41,663 nt of DNA from NCBI GenBank assembly GCA_030649955.1, contig JAUSFD010000001.1, positions 1 to 41,663 on the forward strand, in the 5' to 3' direction. Position 1 is the first letter of the stretch, and the number at the start of each line of letters is the position of its first letter. This document shows, piece by piece, positions 30,630 through 38,377 of the stretch. The notes under the pieces were generated by a model. That model saw only the letters and a list, made by a program, of their open reading frames with translations. It made no database searches and was not told the origin of the DNA. This DNA is from Candidatus Peregrinibacteria bacterium. GTDB lineage: Bacteria > Patescibacteriota > Gracilibacteria > Peribacterales > Peribacteraceae. Both the position numbers and the translations under genes were made by a program.

Positions 30630-31920
30630 CGTCGCTTTGGGCCAATACATCTCGTGTTCTCGCCAATCTCTCTCGCACTTCCGCTTCAAATCCACGATCG
30701 GTCGGTGAGTAGAACTCCTTCCGCTCCATCCCCACGGGGAAATAGTGAGAGGACACGACGCCGCCCTCCGTGTTGTGAGGATAGTTGTAGCCCACTCCGT
30801 ACCCCTGTTCCTTCATTCCCTTCACGGGAGCGTTGCGCAGGTGCTTCGGGATTTCCAGTGTTGGCGCGCGCTCGATCGTTGCATGTGCAGCGTGCATTGC
30901 TCGTGTGATTGCATTGCTCTTCGGAGCCTGACTGACGTAGATACAAGCGTGGGCGAGGAAGAACTCCCCCTCCGGCATACCGATGAGTTCAAATGCCTGC
31001 CAAGCGGAGACGACGATCTGCAGCGCCCTCGGGTCGGCGTTGCCCACATCCTCACTCGCGAAGATCGCCATCCTGCGGAAGAGGAACCGCGGATCTTCTC
31101 CACTCTTGAGCATCTTCAGGAGCCAGAGGAGTGCTGCATCTGGGTCACTTCCGCGCATGGATTTTATAAAGGCAGACACCGTGTTGTAGTGATCCTCCCC
31201 TGCGCGGTCATAGCGCATGCTCCTCTGCTGCAGTAGCGCCTCCGCATCCTTGAGGGAGATCTGTTTCCCAGCGGTCATGACCGTGAGTTCCAGGAGGTTT
31301 AAAGCGATGCGAGCGTCTCCATTGGATCTCTCCGCTATGAGCTGAAGCGCTGCATCCTCCACCTTCACCTTCCCCCCGTACCCGCGTTCATCCGTGAGGG
31401 ATCGCGTGAGAATCGTCAGAAGATCATCGACCGAGAGGGGCTCTAAGAGGTAGACATGCGATCGCGAGAGCAACGCCTGGTTCACATCGAAGTAGGGATT
31501 CTGTGTCGTCGCGCCGATGAGGCGGATGACCCCATTCTCCACAGCGGGGAGGAGCGCATCCTGCTGTCCCCGGTTGAACCGGTGGATCTCGTCGACAAAG
31601 AGAACCGTTCGCTGTCCGAAGGATTTCTGCACACGCTCCGCTTCCTCACAAATTCCTCGGAGTTCCTTCACTCCACTCGTCACGGCGTTCACCTGGATGA
31701 ATTGGGCATGCGTCGTTTCTGCGATGATCTTCGCAAGTGTCGTCTTCCCCGTCCCCGGAGGGCCGGAGAGGATAATCGAGTGAATCTGGTCCTCGGCAAT
31801 GGCTTTCCGCAGTGCTGTCCCCTCCCCCACAATCTTGCGCTGTCCGACGAACTCCTCGAGTGTCGTGGGGCGCATACGGAACGCGAGCGGTTCAGCCGAG
31901 GCTGTTGCGGATGGTGGCAT
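30619..31920 (-). CDS. rarA: Replication-associated recombination protein A (AAA+ ATPase)
   Basis: 433-aa RarA/MgsA family protein acting at stalled replication forks. Features in order: FRMRPTTLEEFVGQ, Walker A GPPGTGKTT, Walker B VLFVDEIHRFN, sensor GATTQNPYF, then the C-terminal tetramerisation region (MRGSDPDAALLWLLKML; RFLFRRMAIFASEDVGNADP; YGVGYNYPHN). Length and motif order match the family. TATAAG 12 nt before the ATG is a candidate -10. Its C-terminal codons overlap the upstream regulatory DNA of the membrane protein gene. Confidence 0.96.
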   Translation of the reverse strand: MPPSATASAEPLAFRMRPTTLEEFVGQRKIVGEGTALRKAIAEDQIHSIILSGPPGTGKTTLAKIIAETTHAQFIQVNAVTSGVKELRGICEEAERVQKSFGQRTVLFVDEIHRFNRGQQDALLPAVENGVIRLIGATTQNPYFDVNQALLSRSHVYLLEPLSVDDLLTILTRSLTDERGYGGKVKVEDAALQLIAERSNGDARIALNLLELTVMTAGKQISLKDAEALLQQRSMRYDRAGEDHYNTVSAFIKSMRGSDPDAALLWLLKMLKSGEDPRFLFRRMAIFASEDVGNADPRALQIVVSAWQAFELIGMPEGEFFLAHACIYVSQAPKSNAITRAMHAAHATIERAPTLEIPKHLRNAPVKGMKEQGYGVGYNYPHNTEGGVVSSHYFPVGMERKEFYSPTDRGFEAEVRERLARTRDVLAQSDVAK

Positions 31921-31929
31921 CGTGAATCT

Positions 31930-31992
31930 GAGCTTATAGCTTGTAGCTTTTAGGTCTAGGGAATACCCCTAAAAGCCAACAGATAAAAAGCT
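31930..31992. repeat. Stem-loop of GCTTTTAGG / CCTAAAAGC units
   Basis: GCTTTTAGG (about 31946-31954) pairs with CCTAAAAGC (about 31968-31976), with outer GAGCTT/AAGCTC words. It lies between the Gmad2 lipoprotein stop side and the rarA start on the minus strand; the candidate rarA -10 is in its outer part. Confidence 0.6.
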
Positions 31993-31998
31993 CATCGC

Positions 31999-32526
31999 TC
32001 ACTGTGACTCGAACCGAACGGAGATCCGCACCATGTCGATCTCGCTCCCATCTTTTGCGGAGTAGGCGAAAACCTCAAGCGTGCCACTTGCTCCCGATGG
32101 TGGACCGAAAGGTACTTCCACAGTGAAAGCACCAAACTGCCCGATGTCAGGACTCAACGCACTTTCAAATCCCTCGACGAGGACAGTGCCATCTTCATCC
32201 TTCAAACGGTACTGGAAGACATTCTCAAAGACGCGCGCTTCGCCACGGATAGTGAGCGGTGAACTCACGACATCCTCAGAGGCAGGTTCCGTGACGCGGA
32301 TGTTCGATTCTTGAGTGGTTGAGGAACTCGTGCCCTGATTCTCGAGAACTTCTGTGACGGTGCGGCCATCAGGGAAGCGACATTGGCGGGGATACGATTC
32401 CATGACGGGATTCCCTTGTGCTGCGCATTCTTCAAACGTAAAAGTGGCTGCCTGGTCCTTTCCAGGAGTGCATGCGCTGAGGAGGACGATGGAGAGTAGG
32501 CCGATGGTTGAACGGGTGTTGTGCAT
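31999..32526 (-). CDS. Lipoprotein with Gmad2-like Ig domain
   Basis: 175 aa from the ATG at 32526. Signal peptide ending in lipobox LLSAC. After it comes a short Cys-containing motif, FEECAAQGNPVMESYPRQC, typical of CPR secreted proteins, then a Ser/Thr/Gln linker. The C-terminal Gmad2-type immunoglobulin-like domain spans about 75-172 (VTEPASEDVVSSPLTIRGEA). Probably displayed on the cell surface; ligand unknown. The -10 TATACT ends 8 nt upstream. Confidence 0.85.
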   Translation of the reverse strand: MHNTRSTIGLLSIVLLSACTPGKDQAATFTFEECAAQGNPVMESYPRQCRFPDGRTVTEVLENQGTSSSTTQESNIRVTEPASEDVVSSPLTIRGEARVFENVFQYRLKDEDGTVLVEGFESALSPDIGQFGAFTVEVPFGPPSGASGTLEVFAYSAKDGSEIDMVRISVRFESQ

Positions 32527-32534
32527 AGGAAAAT

Positions 32535-32540
32535 AGTATA
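32535..32540 (-). promoter_or_regulatory. -10 box of the Gmad2 lipoprotein gene
   Basis: Minus-strand TATACT ends 8 nt before the ATG at 32526. Confidence 0.6.
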
Positions 32541-32652
32541 CAGACATCTATGAGAGAGATCTCGATTCACCGCAGAAAGTAGACGAATATCTTGTGTTTC
32601 TTCGGTGTTTGCGTAATGTTTCCCACAGAGTACTTAACCGTACTTCAATACC

Positions 32653-32670
32653 CCCCTGGCTTGCCAGGGG
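32653..32670 (-). terminator. Hairpin after pdxT
   Basis: CCCCTGGC (32653-32660) and GCCAGGGG (32663-32670) form a compact GC stem just past the pdxT stop. Likely terminator, though only short T-runs are near. Confidence 0.5.
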
Positions 32671-32682
32671 TGTTATTCATGC

Positions 32683-33246
32683 TCAGAGTTTCAGGAAGAG
32701 TGCATGGATCGCCGTCTCGCCCGTGACTTCTGGGTGGAATGTCGATGCGAGGATGCGACCTTGCCGTACGAGAATGGGATCTCCATTGTGCTTCGCGAGT
32801 ACAGAGACACTTTTTCCCATCTTTGTGAACCGAGGCGCGCGAATGAAAGCAACTGTGATCTTCGGGCGAACAACCAAAACGGTGATCGATGCCTCGAAAC
32901 TCTGGTGCTGCGTGCCGTACGCATTTCGCTCGATTGTTGCATCGAGGAGCTTGAGGGAGTGTGGAGGAAGTTTTCCAGTAATCTTCTTCGTGAGGAGAAT
33001 TGCTCCTGCGCACGTGCCGAAGACTGCGAGTGAACCTTCAGCAACTCGTTTCTGAATTCGTTTTCCCATCCCCGTCCGTTCGAGGAATCCTCCCATCACG
33101 GTACTCTCCCCTCCAGGGATGATGAGGTGCGTGAGCGGAGCGAGGTCCTCGAGAGTACGAATCTCTCGAGATTCCACATCCAATGATGCGAGCACACTCC
33201 TGTGCTCCGAGAAATCGCCATGTACTGCGAGGACTCCCACGGTCAT
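32683..33246 (-). CDS. pdxT: Pyridoxal 5'-phosphate synthase glutaminase subunit PdxT
   Basis: 187-aa class I glutamine amidotransferase that supplies ammonia to PdxS. Signatures: VGVLAVHGDFSEH, IIPGGESTVM (oxyanion region), VFGTCAGAILL with the catalytic Cys, and TFHPEVTGE giving the His-x-Glu pair. It lies 119 bp downstream of pdxS, separated by a GGCAGG-type hairpin, and has its own predicted leaderless promoter. The two subunits may therefore be transcribed separately. Confidence 0.95.
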   Translation of the reverse strand: MTVGVLAVHGDFSEHRSVLASLDVESREIRTLEDLAPLTHLIIPGGESTVMGGFLERTGMGKRIQKRVAEGSLAVFGTCAGAILLTKKITGKLPPHSLKLLDATIERNAYGTQHQSFEASITVLVVRPKITVAFIRAPRFTKMGKSVSVLAKHNGDPILVRQGRILASTFHPEVTGETAIHALFLKL

Positions 33247-33252
33247 ATGTTG

Positions 33253-33258
33253 AGCATA
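33253..33258 (-). promoter_or_regulatory. -10 box of pdxT, leaderless
   Basis: Minus-strand TATGCT ends 6 nt before the ATG at 33246. Confidence 0.55.
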
Positions 33259-33274
33259 CCTGTACTCGCATCTT

Positions 33275-33362
33275 GGAAGGCAGGAAAGGCAGACAGGGCA
33301 GGAAGGGCAGTATGTGAAAATACCTTCCTGCCGTTCCTGCCTTCTCTGCCCTCACTGCCCTT
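33275..33362. repeat. GGCAGG-type dispersed inverted repeat, copy 3
   Basis: A left chain of GGCAGGAAAGGCAGACAGGG units, almost identical to copy 1 at 7711-7746, is followed by a complementary CCTTCCTGCCGTTCCTGCC chain. It fills the pdxS-pdxT gap. Confidence 0.8.
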
Positions 33363-33365
33363 TCC

Positions 33366-34244
33366 TTACCACCCCCTCTCTTGCAACCGCGTCGAAAGCG
33401 AATCGATCTCCAGTCCCGCCATCACTTCTCCAAGTCCCTCCGAGATCGCTGCGAGCTTTTCGTTATCGGCGAAGTGCACCGTCGCTTCTACGATCGCGCG
33501 GGCGACCCGGGCAGGATTGGCTGCCTTGAAAATCCCTGATCCGACGAAGACTCCCTCCGCCCCCAGCGCCATCAGCAGTGCAGCATCCGCGGGAGTCGCG
33601 ATGCCACCGGCCACGAAGGTGACGACGGGGAGGCGCTGATCTGCCCGGACCTGCGAGACGAGGGCAGTCGGTACGCCTTCTCGCTTCGCGAAAGCGGCGA
33701 GAGCGGCAGGCTTCATTTGCTTCAGTATTTCGATCTCCCCTCGAATGATTTTCCAGTGCCGTACGGCTTCGATGACATTCCCCGTTCCAGCCTCTCCTTT
33801 CGTGCGGATCATCGCCGCTCCTTCATGGATGCGACGTAGCGCTTCCCCCAAATTTGTCGCCCCACAGACGAAGGGTGTTTTGAATGTAGATTTCTCAATG
33901 TGATCGAAGGGATCCGCGGGTGTGAGGACTTCACTCTCATCGATGAAATCGATCTCGAGCGCCTCGAGGATGCGTGCTTCCGCACTGTGGCCAATGCGCA
34001 CCTTCGCCATCACGGGGATGGAGACGGCTTTTCTAATCTCCTTGATGAGCTTGGGATCGCTCATGCGAGCTACTCCTCCTTGAGCTCGAATATCCGCGGG
34101 AACACGCTCGAGTGCCATCACCGCACAAGCACCTGCCTGCTCCGCGATCTTCGCCTGCTTGGCGTTCACCACGTCCATGATCACGCCGCCTTTCAGCATG
34201 CGTGCGAGGTCGCGTCCCAGCCGAGCGCTCTCACCTTTGTGCAT
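33366..34244 (-). CDS. pdxS: Pyridoxal 5'-phosphate synthase lyase subunit PdxS
   Basis: 292-aa TIM-barrel enzyme making PLP from ribose-5-phosphate, glyceraldehyde-3-phosphate and ammonia. Conserved segments: [48 protein letters not shown] with one Schiff-base Lys, TKGEAGTG with the second Lys region, and [16 protein letters not shown]. Very high family conservation and full length. The -10 TACACT ends 6 nt before the ATG. Confidence 0.97.
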   Translation of the reverse strand: MHKGESARLGRDLARMLKGGVIMDVVNAKQAKIAEQAGACAVMALERVPADIRAQGGVARMSDPKLIKEIRKAVSIPVMAKVRIGHSAEARILEALEIDFIDESEVLTPADPFDHIEKSTFKTPFVCGATNLGEALRRIHEGAAMIRTKGEAGTGNVIEAVRHWKIIRGEIEILKQMKPAALAAFAKREGVPTALVSQVRADQRLPVVTFVAGGIATPADAALLMALGAEGVFVGSGIFKAANPARVARAIVEATVHFADNEKLAAISEGLGEVMAGLEIDSLSTRLQERGW

Positions 34245-34250
34245 GCGCGT

Positions 34251-34256
34251 AGTGTA
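34251..34256 (-). promoter_or_regulatory. -10 box of pdxS, leaderless
   Basis: Minus-strand TACACT ends 6 nt before the ATG at 34244. Confidence 0.65.
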
Positions 34257-34297
34257 GCGGATACGGAGCGATCAGCGAGCAGCGGCCAGCTGACAGC

Positions 34298-35026
34298 TCA
34301 CTCCGGTTGCATCTCTTCTTCAAGAGGCATCGAGTCCTCCATTTCCTGGAGCGTCTCCGGATCGAACATCTGATTCTCTTCAGAGAGGGTGATACCCGCT
34401 GGCACTTTGAACTTGTCTTCGGAAATTGGGCCGCCTTCCTGGACACTCGTCGCAATACCGGAGACTTGGATATCGCCCAGTGTCACCTCTGTCTTCAGGG
34501 GAATGGAATTCCAGATGCAGTTCACACTACCCAAGCTCTCGAGCAGCCACACATCACACTCCTTCCCTGCGATGACTTCCGTTCCTGTCTTCTTCCCCCC
34601 AAGGCTCTGGAGCATGGATTCCCCCAGCGTTGCCATATCCTTGGAGCCGGACTGCTCTGCGATCTCCGCGTACGATGAATTCTTGAGCTTCGTACCTTCC
34701 TTCGTGTTGAGATCGATGTTGTACGTCCACTCACCATCGAGGAGGATGAGTTGATTGGTCTTCACCGTCTCTCCCTCTGCGGTGATCTCCGAATCGTCGT
34801 AGCGCGCCTCCCGCATGCCCCACTGATCGAAGTACACTGTCTCTGTCCCCGTCTGGTACCCCGTCTTCTCGTAGACGATGATCCCGGACTCCACCCCGTA
34901 GCGCTTGTAGCCCTCCTGCGTCATGCTCTGGCTGTTCCCCTCTACGGGCAGGGACGTTTTCTCTGCGCAGGATGCCAACGTGAAGAGGGATGTGGCGAGG
35001 AGTAGTGATCGTACGAGGGAGCGCAT
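34298..35026 (-). CDS. Lipoprotein of unknown function
   Basis: 242 aa from the ATG at 35026, with a signal peptide and lipobox LASC. The mature part is beta-rich with regularly spaced acidic and aromatic residues and a single further Cys pair (GKECDVWLLESLGSVNCIW). The C-terminus is Glu/Met/Pro-rich (MEDSMPLEEEMQPE). The pattern resembles LolA-like or outer-surface carrier folds, but I cannot assign a family. TACACT lies 27 nt upstream, giving a pyrimidine-rich leader of about 20 nt, longer than most here. Confidence 0.75.
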   Translation of the reverse strand: MRSLVRSLLLATSLFTLASCAEKTSLPVEGNSQSMTQEGYKRYGVESGIIVYEKTGYQTGTETVYFDQWGMREARYDDSEITAEGETVKTNQLILLDGEWTYNIDLNTKEGTKLKNSSYAEIAEQSGSKDMATLGESMLQSLGGKKTGTEVIAGKECDVWLLESLGSVNCIWNSIPLKTEVTLGDIQVSGIATSVQEGGPISEDKFKVPAGITLSEENQMFDPETLQEMEDSMPLEEEMQPE

Positions 35027-35089
35027 GGAGAAAAGGAGGGAGGGATTTGATGCAGTGTAGCTGTTCAGGACTCTGCGCTGCAAGACTCC

Positions 35090-36145
35090 CTACGCAGCGA
35101 GCTTCCTGAGGACCCGCTTCACGATGTCCTTGATTGTCCGTCGTCGAGGTTCTGTCGCAGTCGGTAGAGCTTCATCGCTCTGCACCATCGTCTGGACCGG
35201 AGCTGCTTGCATCGGTGTTTGGGGAGGAGGAACAGGCGTGGGTGCATCCGGCGGGACCCGCGTGATCACCTGTCCGTTGTACATATTAGGTACGGGCTTC
35301 CCACTGCGGATATCGGTAATGGACCGTAGGAACATCCTGCCGATGTAGGGATCAGAGAGCATCGGCGTGTAGTAGAGGCAATCGCTGAAGAAGAAGTGCG
35401 TCACCTGGCTGTGGCGTGAGCGCTTCTGATCGAGAATCGGATCTCCTCCATGGAGGACGTTCGCCGCCCAGATGAGGGCTTGCCCTTTCTTCAAATGCAC
35501 CTGCATCTTCTGGAGCCCTGCCGTCTCTACGTAATGACCCAGACCGGCTTCGTAGAGCTCGTAGTGATCGGGGTTGGAGGGAAGGCCCATGTCGTGGAAG
35601 TTCCACACAGGGTGCTTCTGGCTACCGGGGTAGATATGCAGTGGGCCGTTCGCCGTATCCGTGTCCTCCAGTGCTACCCACACACCGCACATGAAGCGGT
35701 GCGGCACGCAGTGGAAGTGGACCGTATCGCTGTGCGTCCCTTGTTGCGTCCCGTAGGGGAAGTTGAGCGTCTGGAACGGGATGGGGTCGCGCTGGTAGAG
35801 GATGCGCAGGATCGCATCGATGCGCGGCGCCAGAGCCAGACGCTTCACGTGCTCATTGAATGTCCAGGCATCCTGAACGCGGCCCTGCCCCTGATACTTG
35901 TCCGCGAGTGAATCAATGACCGCACTCGCCAGCGCATCGAAGTCGTGGATGTGTGGATCCACAACCGCGTACCCGTTCTCCGCGAAGTGCCGCGCGAGCG
36001 CCTTATCCTCCTCTGAGAAATCGGACTCTTCCAAGAGTTGCCCGAAGAATGGAGACTCTACCCACGGGATGTTCATCTGCGGAAGCCCCGCGAACTCCAC
36101 CCCCGGTCTCGCGAGGAGTGCTGCAGAGGATTTCTGAATGTCCAT
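35090..36145 (-). CDS. Phytanoyl-CoA dioxygenase (PhyH) family oxygenase
   Basis: 351-aa Fe(II)/2-oxoglutarate-dependent dioxygenase. Iron-binding His-x-Asp in GTHSDTVHFH, jelly-roll segment GPLHIYPGSQKHP, distal His in VLHGGDP, and the 2-oxoglutarate-binding Arg likely in SRHSQVTHFFF. A Pro-rich linker (about 285-325) and a basic C-terminal helix (KDIVKRVLRKLAA) follow the enzyme domain and could mediate membrane or partner contact. Natural substrate unknown; the family includes hydroxylases of small molecules. Good promoter with TTGTCA-17-TACAGT. Confidence 0.88.
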   Translation of the reverse strand: MDIQKSSAALLARPGVEFAGLPQMNIPWVESPFFGQLLEESDFSEEDKALARHFAENGYAVVDPHIHDFDALASAVIDSLADKYQGQGRVQDAWTFNEHVKRLALAPRIDAILRILYQRDPIPFQTLNFPYGTQQGTHSDTVHFHCVPHRFMCGVWVALEDTDTANGPLHIYPGSQKHPVWNFHDMGLPSNPDHYELYEAGLGHYVETAGLQKMQVHLKKGQALIWAANVLHGGDPILDQKRSRHSQVTHFFFSDCLYYTPMLSDPYIGRMFLRSITDIRSGKPVPNMYNGQVITRVPPDAPTPVPPPQTPMQAAPVQTMVQSDEALPTATEPRRRTIKDIVKRVLRKLAA

Positions 36146-36151
36146 GCGAGC

Positions 36152-36180
36152 ACTGTAGGAGCTTCATTCTTTTTTGACAA
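36152..36180 (-). promoter_or_regulatory. Promoter of the PhyH-family gene, leaderless
   Basis: Minus-strand TTGTCA (36175-36180), a 17-nt spacer, and TACAGT (36152-36157), ending 6 nt before the ATG. The CCCAAAA-type hairpin starts a few bases upstream of the -35. Confidence 0.75.
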
Positions 36181-36182
36181 TC

Positions 36183-36320
36183 CAACCGCATTCCATGCGG
36201 AAATCCCAAATCACAAAACCCAAAACCCAAAGAAATCGAAAAGCCAAAATTCAAATTTGGGTTCTGAGTTTTGGTCTTTGGATTTTTCTTTGGTACTTGG
36301 GTTTTGGGTTTTGGTGCTTC
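36183..36320. repeat. CCCAAAA-type long hairpin
   Basis: CAAAACCCAAAACCCAA (36214-36230) pairs perfectly with 36297-36313. Further CCAAAATTCAAATTTGGG and CCAAAG/CTTTGG words pair inward. It fills most of the gap between the zinc ribbon gene and the PhyH gene. Confidence 0.85.
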
Positions 36321-36331
36321 CTCGCAAGGCT

Positions 36332-36595
36332 TCACTCCCTCCACCGCCTGAGCCCGGGGATGACCTCCCGGGAGAGTCGTTCTGCCTCCTCCTTCGCATA
36401 CCCGAGATTCGTCGACATGAAGTGGATGGATTTCTCGACCATTTCCTCGAGAGTCAGCTCTGGTTCTGTGAATGCCCCCTTCTGAAAGCAGAACTGACAA
36501 TAGTCCTCCTTTGGCGTGCCATCTGCATTCGTTCCCACGAACGCTCTATCCATCAGGGGCATGCCGCAGCTCTGACAGCGAACCTTCTCTTCCAT
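36332..36595 (-). CDS. Small zinc ribbon protein
   Basis: 87 aa. Two Cys pairs, CQSCGMPL near residue 7 and YCQFCFQKGAF near residue 32, form a putative zinc ribbon of the type found in small bacterial proteins with a CGMP motif. The rest is helical (LTLEEMVEKSIHFMSTNLGY). Function unknown. It is transcribed divergently from yhhQ; both -10 boxes occupy the same palindromic bases. Confidence 0.85.
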   Translation of the reverse strand: MEEKVRCQSCGMPLMDRAFVGTNADGTPKEDYCQFCFQKGAFTEPELTLEEMVEKSIHFMSTNLGYAKEEAERLSREVIPGLRRWRE

Positions 36596-36602
36596 GCTGA
36601 AC

Positions 36603-36631
36603 TATCATAGACTCCCTGTGAATTCCTTCAA
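36603..36631. promoter_or_regulatory. Bidirectional promoter with overlapping -10 boxes
   Basis: The palindromic block CTATCATAG (36602-36610) gives TATCAT on plus (36603-36608; 9 nt before the yhhQ GTG at 36618) and TATGAT on minus (36604-36609; 8 nt before the zinc-ribbon ATG at 36595). A minus-strand TTGAAG (36626-36631) lies 16 nt upstream of the minus -10. Confidence 0.65.
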
Positions 36632-37298
36632 GCGCATGCACAGCAAGTACCTCCCCCTCCTCGGCTCGCTCTTCATCACGACGCTGATCGTGAGCAACAT
36701 CATCGCCGTGAAGGTGGGGATGTTTGGAACACTCGCTCTCCCTGTTGCCGTTATTGTCTTCCCCCTCGCCTACATCCTCTCCGATGTCGTCACGGAAGTG
36801 TACGGCTACGCGGCGATGCGACGACTTATCTGGACAGGATTCATGTGCAATGCGGTCGCCGTCCTCCTCTTCGCAATCGCACTCCGTATTCCGCCCGCTC
36901 CCTTCTTCGACGGAGACAGCGCATTCGCGCGGATTCTCGGAGCGACACCACGGATCCTCGGAGCCTCCTTCGTCGCGTACCTTGTCGGTTCCTTCACGAA
37001 CTCCTTCATCCTCGCAAAGCTGAAGGTGAAGACGCAGGGGAGGTTCCTCTGGCTGCGAACGATCACCTCGACGCTCATCGGAGAAGGCATTGATTCGGCA
37101 CTCTTCCTCACGCTCGCCTTCGCAGGGATCTTCCCCCGTGCGGATCTGCTCTCCCTCATCCTTGCTCAATGGCTCTTCAAGTCCGCATTCGAAGTACTTG
37201 CGACACCCTTCACCTACGCTCTTGTTGGCTTCCTGAAGCGCTCGGAGAGAATCGATCACTTCGATACAGGAACGAACTTCAATCCCATCAAGTTCTAA
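36618..37298 (+). CDS. yhhQ: Queuosine precursor transporter (YhhQ/VUT family)
   Basis: Membrane transporter importing preQ0/preQ1. About 226 aa from the GTG at 36618 (chosen by -10 spacing; ATG 36636 is the alternative). About six hydrophobic helices and the family landmarks LFITTLIVSNIIAVKVG, FPLAYILSDVVTEVYGY, SFTNSFILAKLK and ITSTLIGEGIDSALFLTLAF, ending KRSERIDHFD. The queF gene starts 2 nt after its stop, so the pair forms a preQ0 uptake and reduction unit. There is no room for a preQ1 riboswitch. Confidence 0.93.
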   Translation: MNSFKRMHSKYLPLLGSLFITTLIVSNIIAVKVGMFGTLALPVAVIVFPLAYILSDVVTEVYGYAAMRRLIWTGFMCNAVAVLLFAIALRIPPAPFFDGDSAFARILGATPRILGASFVAYLVGSFTNSFILAKLKVKTQGRFLWLRTITSTLIGEGIDSALFLTLAFAGIFPRADLLSLILAQWLFKSAFEVLATPFTYALVGFLKRSERIDHFDTGTNFNPIKF

Positions 37299-37300
37299 AG

Positions 37301-37705
37301 ATGCCCACAAAAGCTTCTGACATGCAGGCCCTCACGAAGCTCGGAGCGAATGCGAAACCCGGGAGGACGTTGGAAGCGTTTCCGAACCATGCCTCGGGAA
37401 AGATGGAGGTCACGCTCCACTGCACAGAGTTCACCTGCATCTGCCCGCTCACGAAGCAGCCGGACTTCGCAGAGATCGACATCACCTACCGACCGGACAA
37501 GTTCGTCGTTGAGTCCAAGTCCCTGAAGCTTTACCTCGAGTCCTACAGGAACGTTGGCGTCTTCCACGAACACCTCGCAATCGACATCGCCCAGGATTTC
37601 GTGAAGTTCATCGAACCGCTCAGCGTCGACATCACCGTCCGCTTCAACGTTCGTGGTGGCATTGCCATCGACGCAACCTACCATTACGAGCGCGGCAAGA
37701 AGTGA
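37301..37705 (+). CDS. queF: NADPH-dependent 7-cyano-7-deazaguanine reductase
   Basis: Reduces preQ0 to preQ1 for tRNA queuosine. The 134-aa short QueF type has the catalytic Cys in EFTCICPLTKQPDF and the NADPH/substrate motif ESKSLKLYLESYRN, then VGVFHEHLAIDIAQDF. Immediately follows yhhQ. The downstream gene start overlaps its stop (TGATG). No biosynthetic queC/D/E are present nearby, so preQ0 is probably salvaged from outside. Confidence 0.96.
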   Translation: MPTKASDMQALTKLGANAKPGRTLEAFPNHASGKMEVTLHCTEFTCICPLTKQPDFAEIDITYRPDKFVVESKSLKLYLESYRNVGVFHEHLAIDIAQDFVKFIEPLSVDITVRFNVRGGIAIDATYHYERGKK

Positions 37706-38361
37706 TGATCCCCTCCCCCCCTCCCCTCGCGGCTGAGAGTCTTTCGTCCATCACAGCTGCATTTCACTGCGCATACTACGAGCGTGCGAAGAACACGTGG
37801 CAGAATACCTTCTGGTTGGGAGTTCGAACATTCAAGTGCCCGCTTGATTTATGGGTGTACCAGGAAATCCTCACCGAGAAGCGACCGGATATCATCATCG
37901 AGACGGGGACTGCGGCTGGAGGTAGTGCCTTATTCTTGGCTTCTACCTGCGATGCTCTTGGAAGTGGGCGTGTGATCACCATCGATATTGAACGTGGAGA
38001 ATTTCCGAAGCATCCGCGCATCACGTACCTCACAGGATCATCGACCGACCGAAGTACTCCTGATCAACTCCTACCATTGATTGAAGGGAAGACGGTGATG
38101 GTCATCCTCGATTCCGATCATCGCGCCCCACACGTCTTAGAGGAACTCCATCTCTACTCCCCTCTCGTTACTGCTGGACAGTACCTCATCGTCGAGGATA
38201 CGAACGTGAACGGGAATCCTGTCCTCGAGCACTTTGGGCCCGGTCCGCAGGAAGCTCTGGAAGAATTCCTCGTTGGAAATGAGAACTTCACCGTTGATCG
38301 GAACAGGGAGAAGTTCCTCATGACGTTCAATCCGGGGGGGTACATCTTGCGCATGCGCTGA
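37705..38361 (+). CDS. CmcI/cephalosporin-hydroxylase-type SAM-dependent methyltransferase-fold protein
   Basis: 218 aa, Rossmann methyltransferase fold with SAM-binding IIETGTAAGGSALFLAS (about 73) and acidic VITIDIE. The ILDSDHRAPHVLEEL and IVEDTNVNGNP segments are typical of the CmcI/rhamnosyl O-methyltransferase group, which binds a metal via Asp/Glu/His. Translationally coupled to queF through TGATG, so it may be part of the same operon. Whether its substrate relates to deazaguanine is unknown. Substrates of relatives are sugars, macrolides and beta-lactams. Confidence 0.82.
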   Translation: MIPSPPPLAAESLSSITAAFHCAYYERAKNTWQNTFWLGVRTFKCPLDLWVYQEILTEKRPDIIIETGTAAGGSALFLASTCDALGSGRVITIDIERGEFPKHPRITYLTGSSTDRSTPDQLLPLIEGKTVMVILDSDHRAPHVLEELHLYSPLVTAGQYLIVEDTNVNGNPVLEHFGPGPQEALEEFLVGNENFTVDRNREKFLMTFNPGGYILRMR

Positions 38362-38377
38362 TAGTCGATGAACGTAT

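Noticed and set aside
36596-36617. preQ1 riboswitch before yhhQ
   Set aside because: The gap is 22 bp and already used by two -10 boxes.
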